This document shows positions 16,360 through 24,126 of a DNA stretch of 40,720 bases, piece by piece. The notes below the pieces were generated by a model. That model did not search any database. It was not told the origin of the DNA and saw nothing but the letters and a program-made list of their open reading frames with translations. A program made the translations under genes and the position numbers. How positions within the stretch are numbered: the stretch's first letter is position 1; each line of letters starts with the position of its first letter. This DNA is from Pseudolabrys sp. Its GTDB lineage: Bacteria > Pseudomonadota > Alphaproteobacteria > Rhizobiales > Xanthobacteraceae. The stretch spans positions 1-40,720 of the forward strand of contig JAUXXH010000044.1 in the NCBI GenBank assembly GCA_030684935.1, read 5' to 3'.

Positions 16360-17343
16360 ATGCAGAAAATCGGAGGCGCTCTCTTAAGCCTTGTGTTGCT
16401 GGCGTGCGGCGCATTCGCGGCGCAGGCGCAAACATATCCCGACAGGCCGATCCGGGTTATCGTGTCGATCGCCGCCGGCAGCGTCACTGACGTCATCATG
16501 CGCGCGGCCTCGGCCGACATGGCGGCGCGGCTGGGCCAGCCTTTGGTGATCGAAAATCGCGGCGGCGCCAGCGGCATCCTCGCCGCGCAATCATGTGCGC
16601 AGGCCGCGCCGGACGGCTACACGCTGTGCGTCATCTATCACAGCACGATGTCCTACAACCCGTTGCTGTTCGACAAGCTGCCCTACAATGCCGACACCGA
16701 TCTGGTGCCGGTGGCGCGGCTGTTCTTCCTCACCGAGGGCGTGTTCGTGAATGCCGCGCTCGGCGTCAATTCGATCGCCGAATTGAAAGCGCTGGCGCAG
16801 AGCAAACCCGACGCGCTCAATTACGCCACGCTCGGCGACGGCTCGTTCCCCGATCTGTTCCGCACCTGGCTGAACAACCAGTGGGGCACCAAAATCGTCG
16901 GCGTGCCGTACAAAGGCGGCGGACCGGCGGCGCAGGCGGTGGCGGCCAACGAAGTGCAGGTGACGCGGTTTGGCGTCGGCAACTTCATGGGGTTGCTGCA
17001 GGCCGGCAAGGTGAAAGCGCTGGCGGTGTCCGCCGACAAGCGCTCGCCGCTGCTGCCCGACGTGCCGACGCTCAAGGAGGCCGGGCTGAATTATCCGGGA
17101 CAAGGCTGGTGGGGGCTCGCGGTGCCGAAGGGCACACCGCAGGCGATCGTCGACAAGGTCAATGACGCCTTCGTCAAGCAGTTTAGCGATCCGAAGTTCG
17201 CCGCCTTCCTCGAGAAGCAGTCGGTGGTGCCGGCGACGACCACGGCGGCCGGGTTTGCCAGCTTTCTGAAGGAAGACCGCAAGGCGGCCGAAGCGCTGAT
17301 CAAAATCGCCAACACCAAGCGCGTCGAGTTCAAGGCGCAGTAG
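16360..17343 (+). CDS. Tripartite tricarboxylate transporter (TctC/Bug) substrate-binding protein
   Basis: This 327-residue exported protein has a signal peptide (LLSLVLLACGAFAAQAQ, cleavage near 24). Bug-family hallmarks follow: YPDRPIRVIVSIAAG, IENRGGASGILAAQ, APDGYTL, VGVPYKGGGPAAQA and SPLLPDVPTLKEAG. Such periplasmic proteins bind carboxylates for TctAB permeases. No tctA or tctB lies nearby, so this is an orphan, as is common in the family. It starts at ATG 16360 behind AAGGAAA, 41 bp after the hydrolase gene, and is probably cotranscribed. Its 3' end abuts the convergent SDR gene. Confidence 0.93.
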   Translation: MQKIGGALLSLVLLACGAFAAQAQTYPDRPIRVIVSIAAGSVTDVIMRAASADMAARLGQPLVIENRGGASGILAAQSCAQAAPDGYTLCVIYHSTMSYNPLLFDKLPYNADTDLVPVARLFFLTEGVFVNAALGVNSIAELKALAQSKPDALNYATLGDGSFPDLFRTWLNNQWGTKIVGVPYKGGGPAAQAVAANEVQVTRFGVGNFMGLLQAGKVKALAVSADKRSPLLPDVPTLKEAGLNYPGQGWWGLAVPKGTPQAIVDKVNDAFVKQFSDPKFAAFLEKQSVVPATTTAAGFASFLKEDRKAAEALIKIANTKRVEFKAQ

Positions 17344-17346
17344 CCC

Positions 17347-18135
17347 TCACTCGACGCTGCCGCCGGAGAACCGCCGCCCCGGCACCGACAGGAAATAGCC
17401 GACGGCCTGCGCGCCGTCGGCGCCGAGCACGCTGCCGGACGTGTAGCGCGCCTCGTCGGAGGCGAGAAACACCGCCGGCCCGGCGATGTCCTCGCCGCTG
17501 CCGACGCGGCCCATCGGCACGCCCTTGCGGCGACCTTCATAGATGACCGGGTCGGCGTACATGCCTTCGGTGCCGGGCGTGCGGATGTAGCCCGGCGTGA
17601 TGGCGTTGGCGCGGATGTTGTAGGGCCCCCACTCCATCGCCTGCAGCTTGGTCAGCATGATCAGCCCGGCCTTCACCACGCTGTAAGCGCCGGCGAAGTT
17701 GTAGGGAAACAGCCCGGCGATCGACGCGATGTTGACGATGCAGCCGGACTTCTGCGCGATCATGTGTTTGGCCGCCGCCTGGCTGGCCAGAAACGCGCCC
17801 TTGAGGCCGATGTTCATGGTGATGTCCCAGGACTCCTCCGGCAGCGCCTCGAGTTTGCCCGGCATGATCTTCATGGCGTTATTGACCAGGATGTCGACGC
17901 GGCCGAATTCGGCCACCGTTTCGTCGATCAGGCGGTGGATGTCGGCCGACTTCGCCATGTCGGCAACGATGGCCTGGCTGCGGCCGCCGGCTTCCTTGGC
18001 GGTCGCGGCGGAGGTCGCCGGATCGACGTCGTTGACGACGACGTGGGCACCCTCCCGGGCATAAGCGAGCGCAATATCGCGGCCGATGCCGCGCCCCGCC
18101 CCGGTGACCACGGCAACTTTGTCTTTCAGACGCAC
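17347..18135 (-). CDS. SDR family oxidoreductase
   Basis: This 262-residue classical short-chain dehydrogenase has the cofactor motif TGAGRGIG (11-18), NNA (85-87) and the catalytic tetrad N108, S138 (NIASIAG), Y151 and K155 (YSVVK). The sequence VVNDVDP at the end of beta-2, with an acidic residue, suggests NAD(H) preference. The frame is open further upstream, but GTG 18135 is chosen because GGAGAA precedes it and the fold begins MRLKDKVAVVTG. It is convergent with the binding-protein gene, with 3 bp between stops. It is divergent from the helicase gene, with 137 bp between. The substrate is unknown. Confidence 0.92.
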   Translation of the reverse strand: MRLKDKVAVVTGAGRGIGRDIALAYAREGAHVVVNDVDPATSAATAKEAGGRSQAIVADMAKSADIHRLIDETVAEFGRVDILVNNAMKIMPGKLEALPEESWDITMNIGLKGAFLASQAAAKHMIAQKSGCIVNIASIAGLFPYNFAGAYSVVKAGLIMLTKLQAMEWGPYNIRANAITPGYIRTPGTEGMYADPVIYEGRRKGVPMGRVGSGEDIAGPAVFLASDEARYTSGSVLGADGAQAVGYFLSVPGRRFSGGSVE

Positions 18136-18272
18136 GGAACTTCTCCTTGAATCGGCAAAAAACCTCGGCAGTGAGGCTAAAGCGGTGGGGGAATGACGAC
18201 AAGGCCGCCGCCGGCCCTCGAAATAAGCCCCCACGAATGCCATGTTCGGGCGGCAAGGAATCACCACCCATT

Positions 18273-20924
18273 ATGGCCGAACCCAAGCGCTACACCCCTG
18301 CCCCCGTGAGCCCGGCGCCCGCCGCCGGCGGCATTGCCGCGCGCGCCATGGGCCAGCGGGCGCTGCCCTATCTCGCCGACCTCAATCCGGAGCAGCGCGA
18401 GGCGGTCGAGACGCTGGACGGTCCCGTCCTGGTGCTGGCCGGCGCCGGCACCGGCAAGACGCGCGTGCTGACCACCCGCATCGCCCACATTCTCAATCTC
18501 GGCCGCGCCCGGCCGCAGGAAATTCTGTCCGTCACCTTCACCAACAAGGCGGCGCGCGAGATGAAAGAGCGCGTCGGCAGGATGGTCGGCTCAGTCGTCG
18601 AGGGCATGCCGTGGATGGGCACCTTCCATTCGATCGGCGTCAAGATTTTGCGCCGTCACGCCGAGCTGGTCGGGCTGAAGAGCGACTTCACCATCCTCGA
18701 TGTCGACGACCAGATCCGGCTGATGAAGCAATTGCTGGAAGCCGAGAAGCTCGACGACAAGCGCTGGCCGGCGCGGATGCTGGCGATGCTGATCGACGGC
18801 TGGAAGAACCGCGGCCTGACGCCCGACCTGGTGCCGGCCGGCGAAGCCGCGAGCTTCGCCAACGGCAAGGGCAAGAAGCTCTACGCCGCCTACCAGGAAC
18901 GGCTGAAGACGCTGAACGCCGCCGACTTCGGCGACCTGCTGCTGGAATGTATCCGGCTGTTCCGGCAGAACCCGGACGTGCTGCGGCAATACCAGCAGCG
19001 CTTCAAGTTCATTTTGGTCGACGAATATCAGGACACAAACGTGGCGCAGTATCTGTGGCTGCGGTTGTTGTCGCAGAATACTCAGGTGTCATCACCGGGC
19101 CGCGCCGAAGGCGCGAGTCCCGGTGACCCCGATCAGGATGGCACTGTGCCTGCCATTCGGGATGGCCGGGACAAGCCCGGCCATGACAGTTTGGTTGTCG
19201 CGGAGAGGGAGCAGAAAAACATCTGCTGCGTCGGCGACGACGACCAGTCGATCTATGGCTGGCGCGGCGCCGAGGTCGACAACATCCTGCGCTTCGACCA
19301 CGACTTCCCCGGCGCGAAAATCATCAAGCTCGAGCGCAATTACCGCTCGACCGGCCATATCCTTGCCGCCGCGTCGCATTTGATCGCGCACAACGAGGGC
19401 CGGCTCGGCAAGACGCTGCGCACCGAGGACGTCGTCGGCGAGAAGGTGCAGGTCACCGGCGCCTGGGATTCGGAAGAAGAAGCCCGGTCCATCGGCGAGG
19501 AGATCGAGCAGCTGCAGCGCGACGCGCGCGACGAAGGCCAGGATCATCCGCTCGACGAGATCGCCATTCTGGTGCGCGCCTCGTTCCAGATGCGCGAGTT
19601 CGAGGACCGCTTCATCCAGCTCGGGCTCAACTACCGCGTCATCGGCGGCCCCCGGTTCTACGAGCGCGCGGAAATCCGAGATGCCCTCGCCTACCTGCGC
19701 GTCATCGCCCAGCCGGCCGACGACCTCGCCTTCGAGCGCATCGTCAACGTGCCGAAACGCGGCCTCGGCGATGCCGCGGTGCAGATGCTGCACGACCACG
19801 CCCGCAAGCAGCGCATGCCGCTGGCCGCCGCGGCGGCGATGATCGCGGCGACCGACGAGATGAAGCCGAAGCCGCGGCTGGCGCTGCGCGAGCTGATGGG
19901 CAACTTCGAGCGCTGGCGCAAGCAGAAGGACACGCTGCCGCACGCCGAGCTGGCCGAGATCGTGCTCGACGAGAGCGGCTATACCGAGATGTGGCAGAAG
20001 GACCGCTCCGCCGACGCTGCCGGCCGGCTGGAAAACCTCAAAGAGCTGGTGCGCTCGATGCAGGAGTTCGAGAACCTGCAGGGCTTCCTCGAGCACATCT
20101 CGCTGGTGATGGACGTCGACCGCGGCGAACAGGAGCAGGCCGTCAACATCATGACGCTGCATTCGGCCAAGGGGCTGGAGTTCGACACCGTATTCCTGCC
20201 CGGCTGGGAGGAAGGCCTGTTTCCGCATCAACGATCTTTGGACGAAAGCGGGCGCAACGGGCTGGAGGAGGAACGCCGCCTCGCCCATGTCGGCATCACG
20301 CGGGCGCGCAAGCGCGCCAGGATCTATTTCGCCTCGAACCGGCGCATCCACGGCCTGTGGTCGACCAACATTCCGTCGCGCTTTCTCGACGAATTGCCGG
20401 AGGCGCATGTCGAGGTGAAGGAGCCGGCCGGCGGCACCGGCGGCTTCGGCATGTCGGGCTATGGCCCGAGCCGCTTCGACGAGGCGCAGTCGTTCGGCTC
20501 GACCTACACCACGCCGGGCTGGCAGCGCGCGCAGAGCCGCAAGGGCAAAGGCGGGTTCTCGGAGAACGGCCAGCCGCGCTATGTGCCGGATGGGGTGTTC
20601 GACGATGTGGACCAGAGCGGGCCGGAGGACATGGACGCGGCGCGCGGTGGTGGGCGCTCTTCTTCACCTCCCCCTGGAGGGGGGAGGTCGGCGGCCGCAG
20701 GCCGCCGGGAGGGGGTGAATGCCCGCCCCAAGCCCGTGACCATCGACGGCGAACTGATCGCCAAATCGACCGGCGCCACCGCGCTGTTCGCGGTCGGCGA
20801 GCGCGTGTTTCACCAGAAATTCGGCAACGGCAACGTCGTCGCGGTCGACGGCAACAAGCTCACCATCGCCTTCGACAAGGCGGGCGAGAAGCGGGTCGTG
20901 GACAGTTTTGTGGAGAGGGTGTAG
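18273..20924 (+). CDS. uvrD: UvrD/PcrA-type DNA helicase II with two in-frame repeat insertions
   Basis: This 883-residue SF1A helicase unwinds DNA in nucleotide-excision and mismatch repair. Motifs visible: Q-motif LNPEQREAV, motif I AGAGTGKT, Ia TFTNKAAREM, II DEYQDTN (250-256), III GDDDQSIYGWRGA (from 321), IV ERNYRS, V LHSAKGLEF and VI EERRLAHVGITRAR. ATG 18273 gives MAEPKRYTP; the open frame upstream lacks homology. Two insertions are abnormal. Residues about 272-306, between motifs II and III, encode SSPGRAEGASPGDP...DGRDKPGHDS. Residues 797-815 encode SPPPGGGRSAAAGRREG-type sequence in the C-terminal linker. Both derive from palindromic repeats and preserve the frame. The C-terminus (VFHQKFGNGNVVAVDGNKL) is the usual Tudor-like domain. 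Confidence 0.95.
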   Translation: MAEPKRYTPAPVSPAPAAGGIAARAMGQRALPYLADLNPEQREAVETLDGPVLVLAGAGTGKTRVLTTRIAHILNLGRARPQEILSVTFTNKAAREMKERVGRMVGSVVEGMPWMGTFHSIGVKILRRHAELVGLKSDFTILDVDDQIRLMKQLLEAEKLDDKRWPARMLAMLIDGWKNRGLTPDLVPAGEAASFANGKGKKLYAAYQERLKTLNAADFGDLLLECIRLFRQNPDVLRQYQQRFKFILVDEYQDTNVAQYLWLRLLSQNTQVSSPGRAEGASPGDPDQDGTVPAIRDGRDKPGHDSLVVAEREQKNICCVGDDDQSIYGWRGAEVDNILRFDHDFPGAKIIKLERNYRSTGHILAAASHLIAHNEGRLGKTLRTEDVVGEKVQVTGAWDSEEEARSIGEEIEQLQRDARDEGQDHPLDEIAILVRASFQMREFEDRFIQLGLNYRVIGGPRFYERAEIRDALAYLRVIAQPADDLAFERIVNVPKRGLGDAAVQMLHDHARKQRMPLAAAAAMIAATDEMKPKPRLALRELMGNFERWRKQKDTLPHAELAEIVLDESGYTEMWQKDRSADAAGRLENLKELVRSMQEFENLQGFLEHISLVMDVDRGEQEQAVNIMTLHSAKGLEFDTVFLPGWEEGLFPHQRSLDESGRNGLEEERRLAHVGITRARKRARIYFASNRRIHGLWSTNIPSRFLDELPEAHVEVKEPAGGTGGFGMSGYGPSRFDEAQSFGSTYTTPGWQRAQSRKGKGGFSENGQPRYVPDGVFDDVDQSGPEDMDAARGGGRSSSPPPGGGRSAAAGRREGVNARPKPVTIDGELIAKSTGATALFAVGERVFHQKFGNGNVVAVDGNKLTIAFDKAGEKRVVDSFVERV
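19087..19190. repeat. Dispersed palindromic repeat inserted in frame in uvrD
   Basis: There are two nested or adjacent hairpins. TCACCGGG (19092-19099) pairs with CCCGGTGA (19119-19126) around an inner CGCGCC-GAA-GGCGCG (19101-19115). ATGGCCGGG (19162-19170) pairs with CCCGGCCAT (19176-19184). The latter reads, on the minus strand, as the ATGGCCGGGCTTGTCCCGGCCAT unit that I recall as a common intergenic repeat in Rhizobiales. It lies inside the helicase gene between motifs II and III without breaking the frame. Exact borders are estimated. Confidence 0.85.
20663..20719. repeat. Second palindromic repeat, in frame near the uvrD 3' end
   Basis: Outer arms TTCACC (20663-20668) and GGTGAA (20714-20719) enclose an imperfect CTCCCC/GGGGAG stem and a perfect inner hairpin CGGCGGCC-GCA-GGCCGCCG (20689-20707). 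The 57-base unit equals 19 codons, so the reading frame is preserved. It is a different repeat family from the one at 19087-19190. Confidence 0.85.
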
Positions 20925-20930
20925 CCCCCG

Positions 20931-20998
20931 CTCGTCCCCGCAAAAGCGGGGACCCAGTGCTTTGCTTGCTGGATTCCCGCTTACGCGGGAATGAGCGG
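20931..20998. repeat. Composite palindromic repeat after uvrD
   Basis: Two hairpins sit side by side: GTCCCCGC-AAAA-GCGGGGAC and ATTCCCGC-TTAC-GCGGGAAT. They are bracketed by CGCTC and GAGCG. The layout matches a widely dispersed intergenic repeat of alphaproteobacteria. It begins 6 bp after the uvrD stop and may also act as a transcript-end or mRNA-stabilising structure. Confidence 0.85.
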
Positions 20999-21051
20999 AG
21001 ATTGCTGCCAGTCCCTGCAATTTCGGCTATACTCCCCCCGAGGTGACAGCG

Positions 21052-21534
21052 ATGGCAGATCGCCGGACGGACAACGATGTCGGCCTGGCGCCGCCGGACG
21101 AACCGGTGCGCGCCGCCTACATGCGCGACTTCTACACATGGCTGATGGAGCAGGCCCGCGCCGTGCGCGAAGGCCGCTGGGATGCGATCGATCGGGACAA
21201 CCTCGCAGAGGAGATCGAGTCGTTGGGCCGCGAACAGTTCAACAGGCTGGAAAGCGCGTTGCGCGTGCTGCTGCTGCACATTCTGAAGTGGGATCACCAG
21301 CCGGCGCGGCGCTCGCGCAGTTGGGTGCTGAGCATCGACGCGCAGCGCATCGAGATCGAGGATGTGCTGGCGGACAATCCAGGCCTGACACCACGCATCG
21401 CCGAGGCGCTGGCGCGCGGCTATCGCAAGGCGCGCATCGAGGCGGCGAAGGAAACCGGGCTGGAGAAGGACGTGTTTCCGGAGACGTGCGGGTATGATTT
21501 CAAAACGGTGATGACGCGGGTGTTTGGGGTTTAG
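21052..21534 (+). CDS. DUF29 family protein
   Basis: This 160-residue, mostly helical protein has the DUF29 pattern: YMRDFYTWLMEQARAVREGR, DNLAEEIESLGREQF, LLLHILKWDHQP, SWVLSIDAQR and a C-terminal YRKARIEAAKETGL...FPETCGYDF. DUF29 proteins are common in cyanobacteria and alphaproteobacteria, often in several copies, and have no established function. ATG 21052 is preferred over GTG 21043 because GAGG (21040-21043) is correctly spaced only for the ATG. A TATACT box lies at 21028-21033. It follows a palindromic repeat and starts the accessory-looking stretch. Confidence 0.88.
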   Translation: MADRRTDNDVGLAPPDEPVRAAYMRDFYTWLMEQARAVREGRWDAIDRDNLAEEIESLGREQFNRLESALRVLLLHILKWDHQPARRSRSWVLSIDAQRIEIEDVLADNPGLTPRIAEALARGYRKARIEAAKETGLEKDVFPETCGYDFKTVMTRVFGV

Positions 21535-21589
21535 GAAACAGGCCGCTCCGGAGTGTCGCAATAACAATGCGGCAGCAACAGCGCCTTGC

Positions 21590-22528
21590 TCACCGAATAG
21601 CGACAACGCGAATAATGTCGCATCCGCTTCGTGAAGCCTGACTGTGTATGAAACCCATGCTAAAATTGTTTATGCGACGTGATTTATTTGCCTCTACGCG
21701 CTCGTAGATGGTTTTCTTATTTCGATCAATGGTCGTTCCGCTGGGGGCGCTATGGGTACACTGAATTTCGATATCCTTGATTGCCCATGGCAAATTATTT
21801 TTGACCGAAAAATTGGCAATCATAACCGAGCCAAATCCACCTTTTGACCAAGAAAATTTCTCGATGACTACGTATCGCTCAGGATACTGTTGCTGCATCT
21901 CCAGCAAAGCTTGAGCTTCCTTTTTCAGACTGATTTGCTTTTCTAGCCCGTCCAATCGCAACTTGAAGTCACGATTGTTGGGCTCAAGCTCCGTCAAGTT
22001 GGCATATACTCGTCGCAAGGATTCAGCGTCACTTGGGGCTATATTTTTTGACTCCTCCAAGAGCTTGCTGACTTTCTCTTTGCGCTCTTGCTCCAGCTTC
22101 ACACGACGATCGAGGGTAAATTTTTCATATCCTCTTTTGTCCAGCACTTCATATTCGCTTTCCCAGCGCTTGTCGTTCGTAGCCTTAAGTTCGTTCAAAT
22201 AGGCCACCGGATCGGCCACCCTCATTCCCGCTAACTTTGCTTCTTTTGCCGCAATCAGCTGAGCTTCATGTGTGAGCTTATTCTCAGCGATCGTCTGGGA
22301 TGAAATAACAAGGGCGAAAGATCCCAATGCAGCGATTGATATGCTCGTAAATTTATTGTCGAGCCAGACGAATGGGAGCGGCCATTTTGCTGTGATTACC
22401 CCCAACGAAATGACAGCGCATGCCACGGCTACCCCGAAATCAGGAAATGTTCTCGAAAGCGGCACCAAGAAAATTAGCGTTCCTGCAATAACTGCCACGC
22501 CCTTCAGCGCTGAAATAATGCTGCTCAT
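21590..22528 (-). CDS. Unrecognised membrane-anchored coiled-coil protein, AT-rich
   Basis: I do not recognise this 312-residue protein. It opens with hydrophobic segments at about 8-27 and 31-49, and a third at about 62-80 (IAALGSFALVISSQ), so two or three spans. A Lys/Glu-rich helical region follows (about 85-215), with probable coiled coil. The C-terminal 90 residues have mixed beta character (VMIANFSVKNNLPWAIKDIEIQ) and a lone Cys in SGCDII. The gene is visibly more AT-rich than its neighbours and uses A/T-ending codons freely, suggesting recent horizontal transfer. It is divergent from the adjacent toxin-antitoxin pair. ATG 22528 is used; no strong ribosome site is seen. Confidence 0.75.
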   Translation of the reverse strand: MSSIISALKGVAVIAGTLIFLVPLSRTFPDFGVAVACAVISLGVITAKWPLPFVWLDNKFTSISIAALGSFALVISSQTIAENKLTHEAQLIAAKEAKLAGMRVADPVAYLNELKATNDKRWESEYEVLDKRGYEKFTLDRRVKLEQERKEKVSKLLEESKNIAPSDAESLRRVYANLTELEPNNRDFKLRLDGLEKQISLKKEAQALLEMQQQYPERYVVIEKFSWSKGGFGSVMIANFSVKNNLPWAIKDIEIQCTHSAPSGTTIDRNKKTIYERVEANKSRRINNFSMGFIHSQASRSGCDIIRVVAIR

Positions 22529-22628
22529 GCCCGGACTACCCCCAGTCAGGATAATTGAGACCGACGCCCCGCCGCAACCGTCAATATACTATGAGCGGCG
22601 CTGCACTTGCGCATGTCGAGTGAGGCGC

Positions 22629-22657
22629 TTGACCCCTGCACCCCATTGGGGTACTCT
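22629..22657 (+). promoter_or_regulatory. Promoter and operator of the RelE/XRE toxin-antitoxin operon
   Basis: TTGACC (22629-22634) and TACTCT (22652-22657) are separated by exactly 17 bp. Between them ACCCC-ATT-GGGGT (22640-22652) is a short perfect palindrome suited to autoregulation by the XRE antitoxin. The predicted transcription start falls within a few bases of the ATG at 22666, implying a leaderless or nearly leaderless mRNA. Confidence 0.6.
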
Positions 22658-22665
22658 GCCTTTCC

Positions 22666-23013
22666 ATGCCCAACCGCCCCGTCTCGGTGATGGAATTGGC
22701 CGTCTATCAGCGGCGCGCCGATGAATTGCTCAGCGAGGCCGAACAAAGCGCTGTTGTCGATCTGATCGCCTTTGACCCAGCCTGCGGCGACCTGATCCGT
22801 GGCACCGGCGGCTTGCGCAAGGTCCGGGTCGGGCGCGGCGGCAGCGGCAAGCGCGGCGGCGCGCGGGTGATCTACTATTTCTACAACGGCGACTTCCCGG
22901 CCGTGCTGATGGCGCTCTATGCCAAGAACGAGAAAAGCGACCTGAGCGCGCGGGACAAAAGCGCAATGGCGGGCATCTTGAAGGAGATCATGGCGTCATG
23001 GCGAAAAAAGTAG
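22666..23013 (+). CDS. RelE/HigB-type toxin of a type II toxin-antitoxin system
   Basis: This 115-residue RelE-superfamily protein is predicted to be a ribosome-dependent mRNA nuclease. The family pattern is clear: FDPACGDLIRGTGGLRKVRVGR, then KRGGARVIYYFYNGDFPAVLMALYAKNEK and LSARDKSAM, as in HigB2/RelE_like toxins paired with an XRE antitoxin. Conserved basic residues (R, K in GLRKVRVGR and KRGGAR) fit the active surface. ATG 22666 is used; ATG 22690 (MELAVYQRR) is an alternative if the transcript starts near 22664. The last 16 bases overlap the antitoxin gene. Toxin-first order is usual for this subgroup. Confidence 0.9.
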   Translation: MPNRPVSVMELAVYQRRADELLSEAEQSAVVDLIAFDPACGDLIRGTGGLRKVRVGRGGSGKRGGARVIYYFYNGDFPAVLMALYAKNEKSDLSARDKSAMAGILKEIMASWRKK

Positions 23014-23336
23014 CCAAACCGAAAAAGGCAAAGCGAAGCCGGCTGGCTAACGACCTGTTCGCGGGCCTTGAAGAACTGCGCGATTACGTCGCCGGCAAGC
23101 CGACGAACATCATCATCCACACCGTCACCCCCAGCGACAGCGACGCCCGGCTGGCGCGGCATAAGCTCGGCCTGACGCAGCGGGAATTCGCCGCCGTCAT
23201 CGGCACCGGCGTCGGCACCGTGCGCAAGTGGGAACTGGGCACCCGCAATCCGTCGGGCGCGGCGCGCACGCTGATCGAGGTCATCAAGGCCGAGCCCAAG
23301 GCCGTGCGCCGCGCGCTCGGCAAGCTGGCGTCGTGA
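22998..23336 (+). CDS. XRE-family antitoxin (HigA/NadS-like)
   Basis: This 112-residue protein has a basic N-terminus (MAKKVAKPKKAKRSR), a linker helix and a C-terminal helix-turn-helix at about 51-95 (RLARHKLGLTQREFAAVIGT, then VGTVRKWELGTRNPSGAA). It neutralises the upstream RelE-type toxin and represses the operon. It overlaps the toxin gene by 16 bp, so translation is coupled. The order of linker then HTH is typical of antitoxins paired with this RelE subgroup. Confidence 0.92.
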   Translation: MAKKVAKPKKAKRSRLANDLFAGLEELRDYVAGKPTNIIIHTVTPSDSDARLARHKLGLTQREFAAVIGTGVGTVRKWELGTRNPSGAARTLIEVIKAEPKAVRRALGKLAS

Positions 23337-23338
23337 CC

Positions 23339-23557
23339 ATGATCGACCGCGCGCGTTTTTGGATCTGCGACATCCTCGGCTATGCGCTGTGCGAACTGGC
23401 GTTCAAGACCGGTTGCTGCGGCCCCTTCGCCTGGAGTTATCGCGCCGGTTGCTGGTTCTATGGCCAGGCCACCGACGCCGGACTTCGCTGTGGCGCATTG
23501 GTGAACAATCCGGCCTTCGGCGCCGCACGCGATCAACCGCTATATGTTCGGCGGTAA
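23339..23557 (+). CDS. Small Cys/Trp-rich hypothetical protein
   Basis: This open frame of 72 residues begins MIDRARFWICDILGYALCEL and contains GCCGPFAWSYRAGCWFYGQATDAG, ending LYVRR. Five or six cysteines and several aromatics suggest a membrane-associated or metal-binding small protein, but I recognise no family with confidence. ATG 23339 lies 2 bp after the antitoxin stop, so it could be a third gene of the toxin-antitoxin operon. There is no clear ribosome site. A competing frame (23359-23628) overlaps and looks less protein-like. Confidence 0.5.
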   Translation: MIDRARFWICDILGYALCELAFKTGCCGPFAWSYRAGCWFYGQATDAGLRCGALVNNPAFGAARDQPLYVRR

Positions 23558-23712
23558 TTCGTGGATGGGTGGTCACCGCCGCGCAGCGCCTCGGCATGCG
23601 CGGCACGCAATACATTTGCGTCAGCTGACGATGCGGCGCAGGCTGCGACTCATCTGAGCCGGCGGGGGCCGACCACAGCCGGCCACGCGTGGCGCGGCAG
23701 GAGCGAACCCGC

Positions 23713-24114
23713 ATGCGCCTGTGTCTCCGCATCGCCGTTGCCATCGCTGCGCTGATCGCCGCCACGCCGGCCGTCGCGCAGGACATCAATTCCTTCCGCG
23801 CCCAGAACAAGTTGAAGCCTTTGACGCAGAGCGCGGCTTTGGCCGGCGCGGCGGCGGCGCATGCGCGCGACATGGCCAGCCGCAAGACGATGGATCACCG
23901 GAATTTTCGTGAGCGCATGGCCGGCGTCTCGACCGGCGCCGGGGCGGAGAACGTGGCTTACGGCTGCCCCGATGCGCCCTGCGTCTACAAGATGTGGATC
24001 GAGTCGCCCGGCCACCGCGCCAACATGCTCTTGCGCAATGTCACGCGCTACGGGCTCGGCTCGGCGGTGGCGGATGACGGCCAGCGCTACTGGACGCTGC
24101 TGCTGGGGAATTGA
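23713..24114 (+). CDS. Secreted CAP-domain protein (SCP/PR-1 superfamily)
   Basis: This 133-residue protein has a signal peptide (LRIAVAIAALIAATPAVAQ, cleavage near 23) followed by a minimal bacterial CAP domain: ALAGAAAAHARDMASR with H50, FRERMAGVSTGAGAENVAYG with E79, and MWIESPGHRANML with H101. These are the His/Glu residues lining the CAP cavity. The end, YWTLLLGN, is the usual last strand. Bacterial CAP proteins are extracytoplasmic and mostly of unknown role. ATG 23713 is chosen over GTG 23689 because AGGAG (23699-23703) is at proper distance. A palindromic repeat follows. Confidence 0.92.
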   Translation: MRLCLRIAVAIAALIAATPAVAQDINSFRAQNKLKPLTQSAALAGAAAAHARDMASRKTMDHRNFRERMAGVSTGAGAENVAYGCPDAPCVYKMWIESPGHRANMLLRNVTRYGLGSAVADDGQRYWTLLLGN

Positions 24115-24126
24115 CAGCTCTTTCTT

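Noticed and set aside
19092..20408. Minus-strand frame opposite uvrD
   Set aside because: Shadow of the helicase coding strand, opened partly by the palindromic repeat.
23359..23628. Alternative frame over the small Cys/Trp-rich gene
   Set aside because: It has no ribosome site and reads as Arg/Leu-rich shadow sequence; the frame starting at 23339 is more protein-like.
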